From assembly GCA_022360075.1 (NCBI GenBank), contig JAKSDN010001079.1:1-9989 (forward strand): 9,989 nt of DNA, read 5' to 3'. This document shows positions 6,344 to 9,989 of the stretch, piece by piece. The notes beneath the pieces were generated by a model. That model was not told the origin of the DNA. It made no database searches and saw nothing but the letters and a program-made list of their open reading frames with translations. The translations under genes were made by a program, and so were the position numbers. This DNA comes from Kiloniellales bacterium (GTDB lineage: Bacteria; Pseudomonadota; Alphaproteobacteria; Kiloniellales; JAKSDN01). Numbering within the stretch: position 1 is the first letter of the stretch; the number at the start of each line of letters is the position of its first letter.

Positions 6344-6475
6344 TTTAGAGATTCTATCGCTAAAGGAATCCACACTTGGACGCGCGTTGCAAGGGCGCAG
6401 GGGGTGCGGATCATCGTGGCGGACGGGTTGGAGTGGGAGCACCGGGCCTTGCCGGCGCGGAGAGAACTGCGTCGA

Positions 6476-7126
6476 TCAGCGCGCCATGCGGGCGTGGGCG
6501 TGCCGCTTCGGTGCGTGGTCAATCGACCGGACATGTCGGGCAAGTATGGCTGCCGCATCCTCCGCATCGCCGGCACGCAGGGCGGTGAGAATGGCGCGAT
6601 GATCGCGGTCGGTCGGCGTTTCCCATTCGGCGCGCCAGCCGGAGAACAGGAACCGGGCGCTGGCCGTGTGCAGATCGTCGATGGCACGCAGCAGCCTTGG
6701 CATGCCGCAAGGCGCCAGGATCAGGCGATGGAAACGGCGATTGGCCTCTTCCCAGGCATGGACATCTTGGGCGCGGTCGCTGGCGAGGTTGGCTTGTTCG
6801 GCCTCGTCGAGAATGGCCTTGGTCAGGTGCGGTGCGGCATTGCGCAGGGCGAGCGCTTCGAGCGCTGCACGCATTTCGGCGACCTCGCGCACCTCGTCCG
6901 GCGTGAAACCGGCGACGCGCACGCCCCGCCTTGGTTCGCTTTCGACCAGTCCCTGGGTTTCGAGGCGCCGGAAGGCCTCGCGCACCGGCACATGGCTTGC
7001 GCCGAACTCCTCGGCGATATGATCCTGACGCAGCCGCGCCCCGGCCTCGATCCGGCCGGAGATGATGCGGGCGGCCAGTTCGCGGCTGATCCTGACGGCA
7101 AGGGGTTCGTCTTTCGCGATCGACAT
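6476..7126 (-). CDS. bioR: GntR/FCD-family biotin regulator BioR
   Basis: A 216-residue regulator. The N-terminal winged helix-turn-helix spans about residues 8-73, including ELAARIISGRIEAGARL and the recognition region FGASHVPVREAFRRLETQG. The C-terminal FCD ligand domain has FH at 132-133, His176 and His198 as candidate metal or ligand positions. On family grounds alone it could be any FadR/FCD regulator. The BioR name rests on adjacency to bioY and on BioR boxes in front of both genes. The ATG at 7126 starts 4 bp after its own BioR box, with no Shine-Dalgarno sequence, implying a leaderless or nearly leaderless, autoregulated message. The frame extends upstream, but that sequence would read through the operator. 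Confidence 0.9.
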   Translation of the reverse strand: MSIAKDEPLAVRISRELAARIISGRIEAGARLRQDHIAEEFGASHVPVREAFRRLETQGLVESEPRRGVRVAGFTPDEVREVAEMRAALEALALRNAAPHLTKAILDEAEQANLASDRAQDVHAWEEANRRFHRLILAPCGMPRLLRAIDDLHTASARFLFSGWRAEWETPTDRDHRAILTALRAGDAEDAAAILARHVRSIDHAPKRHAHARMAR

Positions 7127-7130
7127 GAAA

Positions 7131-7140
7131 TTATAGATAA
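7131..7140 (-). promoter_or_regulatory. BioR box overlapping the bioR promoter
   Basis: TTATAGATAA, identical to the bioY box, lies directly before the bioR start codon. The minus strand again reads TATAAT across it (7130-7135). The position predicts negative autoregulation. Confidence 0.85.
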
Positions 7141-7220
7141 TCCGCCCGTGGCCCGCCGTCGAGTGCGGCCGATGGTTCAAACCAGTGGATTGTGAAAAGC
7201 AGGATCTGGTCTGGGTCAGG

Positions 7221-8168
7221 CTAAGGTTTCGGCGCTTTCTCACGCTGCGGCAGGGCGAGGATGCCGGCGCCGGCGATGACGACAATGCCGGCAAGAGACA
7301 GGAAATCCGGCCGCTCGGCGAAGAACAGAACCGCCCAGATCAGGCTGAAGACCAGATAGCTGTAATCCAGCGCGGCCACCATTGCCGGCGGGCCATTCTG
7401 GTAGGCAATCGCCGCGCCGACGCTGCCGATCAGGGTTGCCACGGCCAGAGCGACAGTGATGCCAATGAGTGTCACGTTCAAGGACTGCCATGGCCTGAAG
7501 ACGAATGATCCGTCGCGACCGGAGAACAGTCCGAGGATCATCCCGGCTATGATGAACGCGACATTGAGCGCCAGCGCGAGCGCGAACGGATCCGCGTCGC
7601 GGCATTTCGCCCAGGTCAGCACCATCGCGCAGGCGTAGAGAAAGGCCGCAAGCAGCGGCAGCAGGGTAGCGATCTGAAACCCGGAGGTGTCCGGCCGAAG
7701 CACGAGAATAACGCCGCCGAACCCGAGCGCGATCGCAAGCAGCGCGCGCGGCGCCGGCCAGCGGCAGGCAAGAAGCGCGGCGATGGCGGTGATCAGGATC
7801 GGGGCGGTGTAATAGGTCGCAGCGGCCAGCGATAGCGGCATGAGCGGCAAGGCCATGTAGTAGCTGAGCCACATGAGCACCAGCAATACGCTCCGGACCA
7901 AGACCCAGAAGATCGAGCCGAACGCGATCGGGCCGCGCCGCCGTGCAAGCCACAAGAGGACCGGTAGAGCCATCGCCGAGCGCAACACAAACATCTGCCA
8001 GAGCGGGAGAGACAGGCTCGTCGCCTTGATGACGGCATCACCCAAAGACAGAGCCAGGACGGCGGTGACGATGGCGAGCGCGGCCCGTCCGGTGCGATAG
8101 GTTGGGGATGCGTCGGTCACGTTTGCCTGGTCTTCCGGCCTGAGTGGGCACGCGGACGCGGATCGCAT
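7221..8168 (-). CDS. EamA-family (DMT superfamily) permease
   Basis: An inner-membrane transporter with about ten hydrophobic helices in two EamA repeats, of ordinary family length. The first repeat starts AALAIVTAVLALSLGDAVIK and runs through SLAAATYYTAPILITAIAAL. The second ends with ALDYSYLVFSLIWAVLFFAE and a SLAGIVVIAGAGILAL helix. Such proteins move amino acids, metabolites or drugs; substrate is unknown. The start is uncertain: ATG at 8168 is given, but GTG at 8120 (299 residues, CCAGG 5 nt upstream) puts the first helix closer to the N-terminus, and ATG at 8222 is also open. It is divergent from a LysR regulator, which probably controls it. It is the only intact EamA gene here; an unrelated-looking stub lies at 775-951. 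Confidence 0.88.
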   Translation of the reverse strand: MRSASACPLRPEDQANVTDASPTYRTGRAALAIVTAVLALSLGDAVIKATSLSLPLWQMFVLRSAMALPVLLWLARRRGPIAFGSIFWVLVRSVLLVLMWLSYYMALPLMPLSLAAATYYTAPILITAIAALLACRWPAPRALLAIALGFGGVILVLRPDTSGFQIATLLPLLAAFLYACAMVLTWAKCRDADPFALALALNVAFIIAGMILGLFSGRDGSFVFRPWQSLNVTLIGITVALAVATLIGSVGAAIAYQNGPPAMVAALDYSYLVFSLIWAVLFFAERPDFLSLAGIVVIAGAGILALPQREKAPKP

Positions 8169-8238
8169 GATCGCGCCGTGAAACAGGACGCGCGCGAGCG
8201 TCCGCGAAGCCAGGAAAATCATGTATCACTGAGGAAGA

Positions 8239-8260
8239 AAAACGAATTCCTGGTCGTTTT
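8239..8260. promoter_or_regulatory. Inverted repeat in the LysR/permease intergenic region
   Basis: AAAACGA (8239-8245) and TCGTTTT (8254-8260) form a perfect 7-bp dyad with an 8-nt spacer, just upstream of the LysR start at 8276. It is the clearest symmetric element in the gap and a plausible site for the LysR protein. The spacing is compatible with LysR-type dyads, but no binding evidence exists. Confidence 0.4.
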
Positions 8261-8275
8261 GCATGAGGTGTAGTT

Positions 8276-9181
8276 ATGGATAGTCCGACCCACGCCTTGC
8301 CGCCGCTATCCCGTTTGAAGCCGTTCGAGGCCGCCGCGCGCCATGAGAGCTTCACACTGGCGGCCGCGGAACTGGGGATGACCCAAACGGCGGTGAGCAA
8401 GCAGATCGGGCAGTTGGAGCGCGACCTCGGGACCACGCTCTTTGAGCGCCGGAACCGAGCGGTGTTTCTGACCGACGAAGGGCGGAGGTTCGGGCGGGTG
8501 GTGAGCGCGGCCCTCGCCGACATTGCCGCCGAGGTCGACTATTTGCGCGGAGACCGGCGTTCGGAGGAGCTGATCCTCCACTGCCAGCTCTGCGAGGCGT
8601 TTTACTGGCTGATGCCCAGGCTTGCCCGCTTCCACGAGCGTCATCCCGGCACGGAGCTTCGCGTCGTCACGGCGCTCAAGCCGCTGACGGAAGCGGCGGA
8701 GCAGTTCGATGTGGCGATCCAGACCACCGGCCGACCTTCGGGGACGGCCCGGCTGGCGTTCACCGCCTCCGACGAGATCTTCCCGGTCTGTGCGCCCGCA
8801 TTGCTTGGAGAGGCGGATTTGCCGCTGCCTCCCGCCGCACTCGCCGCGCACCCCCTTTTGTCGCATCGGGTCGTCCCGCAGGAATGGATGGACTGGCCGG
8901 ATTGGTTCGAGGCCGTCGGCATCGGCATTCCCGCCGGCCATCGCCTCATCGGCTTCGACAGCTTCCCGCTGGTGCTTCAGGCGGCCGTGGCCGGACGTGG
9001 GATCGCCTTGGGCTGGCGACGCACGGTGCAGGGCATGATCGACGAGGGCAAACTGATCCGCCCCTGCGCCGAATCCGTGGCGCGCCCGACCGAGATCGCG
9101 ATCTATCGCGGCCCAGGGCGTGGCCTGCACCCGAAAACCGACACGCTGGTGACCTGGCTCGCAGATGAGCTTTCGGACTGA
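8276..9181 (+). CDS. LysR-family transcriptional regulator (GcvA-like)
   Basis: A 301-residue LysR regulator. The helix-turn-helix occupies about residues 14-72: LKPFEAAARHESFTLAAAEL, then GMTQTAVSKQIGQLERDLGT and LFERRNRAVFLTDEGRRF. The effector domain follows, with RFHERHPGTELRV near residue 118 and GIALGWRRTVQGMIDEGKL near 242-260, typical of the GcvA-like branch. GAGGTG (8265-8270) precedes the ATG by 5 nt. It is divergently transcribed from the EamA permease and probably regulates it and itself; the effector is unknown. The length is normal and the frame intact. Confidence 0.93.
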   Translation: MDSPTHALPPLSRLKPFEAAARHESFTLAAAELGMTQTAVSKQIGQLERDLGTTLFERRNRAVFLTDEGRRFGRVVSAALADIAAEVDYLRGDRRSEELILHCQLCEAFYWLMPRLARFHERHPGTELRVVTALKPLTEAAEQFDVAIQTTGRPSGTARLAFTASDEIFPVCAPALLGEADLPLPPAALAAHPLLSHRVVPQEWMDWPDWFEAVGIGIPAGHRLIGFDSFPLVLQAAVAGRGIALGWRRTVQGMIDEGKLIRPCAESVARPTEIAIYRGPGRGLHPKTDTLVTWLADELSD

Positions 9182-9254
9182 AACAGGCGCCTTCTGGCAG
9201 GATCGCAGGCTGCTATCCGGTGATCCAGAGGAAACCTCGGTTTGGGAACGATGG

Positions 9255-9303
9255 CGCGTGCACCAACACGCGGGTGGCCGCGCACCGCTTGAGCGACCAC
9301 CCG
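9255..9303. other. Overlapping hairpins in the convergent gap after the LysR gene
   Basis: CGCGTG/CACGCG (9255-9260 and 9267-9272, 6-nt loop) is followed by CGGGTGG/CCACCCG (9271-9277 and 9297-9303). They lie between convergent genes, a usual place for terminators, but neither strand shows a T-run. Confidence 0.3.
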
Positions 9304-9312
9304 GCCCGTTCT

Positions 9313-9834
9313 CTAAGCGGCCTCCAGCAGCTTCTTGGCGCGGGTCTCCATGGCGAGGCGGGCGTCCTGTTGCGGCTTGGACCGCGCAACGGCGGTGATG
9401 CCCTGGACGAAGTCGAACACGCTCTCGGGCGGCCGGCCTTCTTCGACGAGGACGGTCTCGACGATCTTGCCGGTCTCGGCCTTGGAGAAGCCGCGCTTCC
9501 TCAGGAAGTCGGTGCGGTCGTCGTCGCTGCGGGCGACGATGCGCTCGCGCGCCGCACGGATGCCCTGGATGAAAGGTTGTGGTGAGGAGTCCGCGAAGCT
9601 GGCCAAGGCCGGGGCCGCCTCATGCGCGAAGCGGTTCGCGGCGTATTTGGAATGCCGGATGCTGATCTCCTGGAAGTCCTCGACGCCCCAGAGATTGCGG
9701 TTCTGGCAGACGGCTCGGAGATAGAAGCTGGCGATGCCGAGCGTATTCGCGCCCACCTCGGAGTTCCAGCAATAGAGACCGCGGCAATTAGAGGTCGGGC
9801 GAGCCGTCTGGCAGCGTTCCCGCCTCGATCGGGT
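9313..9834 (-). pseudogene. Truncated DUF932 (phage/plasmid-type) gene
   Basis: The minus-strand frame is open from 9834 down to the TAG at 9313 (up to 173 residues). Recognisable DUF932 sequence begins near 9800: GLYCWNSEVGANTLGIASFY, then VCQNRNLWGVEDFQEISIRH, HEAAPALASFADSSPQPFI, DRTDFLRKRGFSKAE, EEGRPPESVFDFVQGITAVA and a final DARL.ME.RAKKLL. Family members are normally near 300-400 residues, so about half, the N-terminal half, is missing and no proper start is present; GTG at 9756 would begin inside a conserved motif. DUF932 genes occur on plasmids, integrative elements and prophages and have no agreed function. The break lies around 9790-9834, where an unrelated reading frame takes over. 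The decay suggests the edge of an old mobile region. Confidence 0.75.
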
Positions 9835-9989
9835 TCAGATCGTCGACCAGGAAGAGGAGGTTGTCATTGGCTTTGATGCTGATGAGGAAACCTATGTTCG
9901 GTTCCCGGTCGAACTGCCCGACGGCAGTTTTGATACAGTAGAGGACCTTTGCGATCTCGCCGATTGCCTTGCCTGATCCGAGCGGAGTC
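9788..9989 (-). CDS. C-terminal end of an unrecognised protein, cut by the window edge
   Basis: A minus-strand frame enters at the right edge and ends at the TAA at 9788-9790, giving at least 66 residues without an internal Met. It includes GKAIGEIAKVLYCIKTAVGQ, then NIGFLISIKANDNLLFLVDD and a short acidic tail ending GTLPDGSPDL. Alternating hydrophobic strands make it look protein-like. The end overlaps the non-homologous start of the DUF932 remnant frame. I do not recognise a family. The plus strand is also open across the same bases (about 9772-9979), which lowers certainty. Confidence 0.4.
   Translation of the reverse strand, partial: TPLGSGKAIGEIAKVLYCIKTAVGQFDREPNIGFLISIKANDNLLFLVDDLNPIEAGTLPDGSPDL

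Noticed and set aside
8306..9130. Minus-strand open frame opposite the LysR gene
   Set aside because: It is antisense to a complete LysR regulator with a good ribosome site, and no domain is seen.
9772..9979. Plus-strand frame ending at 9979 with a VVIGFDADEETYVRFPVELP segment
   Set aside because: It has no start codon or ribosome site and an upstream in-frame TAG. The opposite strand reads more like protein, but the choice is close.
1..9989. CRISPR array, tRNA, rRNA, riboswitch or toxin-antitoxin pair
   Set aside because: No spaced direct repeats, tRNA-like cloverleaf, rRNA segments or recognisable toxin/antitoxin pair were seen on reading both strands.

Overview
The window reads as chromosomal DNA of a GC-rich alphaproteobacterium. 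The strongest argument is a GntR/FCD regulator resembling BioR next to bioY, with two copies of the palindrome TTATAGATAA that BioR proteins bind; BioR control of biotin genes is known from Alphaproteobacteria such as rhizobia and Rhodobacterales. The DUF932 remnant at the right edge and the CGNR, AzlCD and DUF1284 neighbours fit the same group. Genus and species cannot be named from the sequence alone.

Left end (1-1000) is a gene graveyard. A class IV aminotransferase gene (4-amino-4-deoxychorismate lyase / branched-chain aminotransferase type) is broken by a frame change near 282-322 and by a 167-bp MITE-like element (356-522). The element has matching inverted termini and sits between two CTAG copies. 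Removing the element plus one CTAG restores the reading frame exactly. The gene then decays after its lysine region. Next comes the C-terminal stub of an EamA-type transporter on the minus strand.

The middle left (1004-3537) holds a minus-strand operon azlC-azlD-ACT-domain protein (candidate branched-chain amino acid exporter with a small amino-acid sensor). It is transcribed away from a CGNR zinc-finger regulator and a VOC (glyoxalase-fold) protein. The 61-bp divergent control region carries repeated CCTGTAA-like motifs.

The centre (3562-4987) carries two minus-strand genes, an NAD-dependent epimerase/dehydratase-like protein and a small cupin; their substrates are not evident.

The biotin block (5251-7140) is bioR, bioY and a DUF1284 cysteine-rich protein, all on the minus strand. 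One BioR box precedes bioR and one precedes bioY. bioY and the DUF1284 gene overlap by 4 bp (ATGA), so the DUF1284 protein is probably made together with the biotin transporter.

The right end (7221-9989) has an EamA-family permease divergent from a GcvA-like LysR regulator, with an inverted repeat between them. It then has a truncated DUF932 (phage/plasmid-type) gene and the end of an unrecognised minus-strand reading frame cut by the window edge. I found no wholly new system. The best leads are the BioR/BioY/DUF1284 unit, the azlCD-ACT-CGNR module and the MITE insertion.
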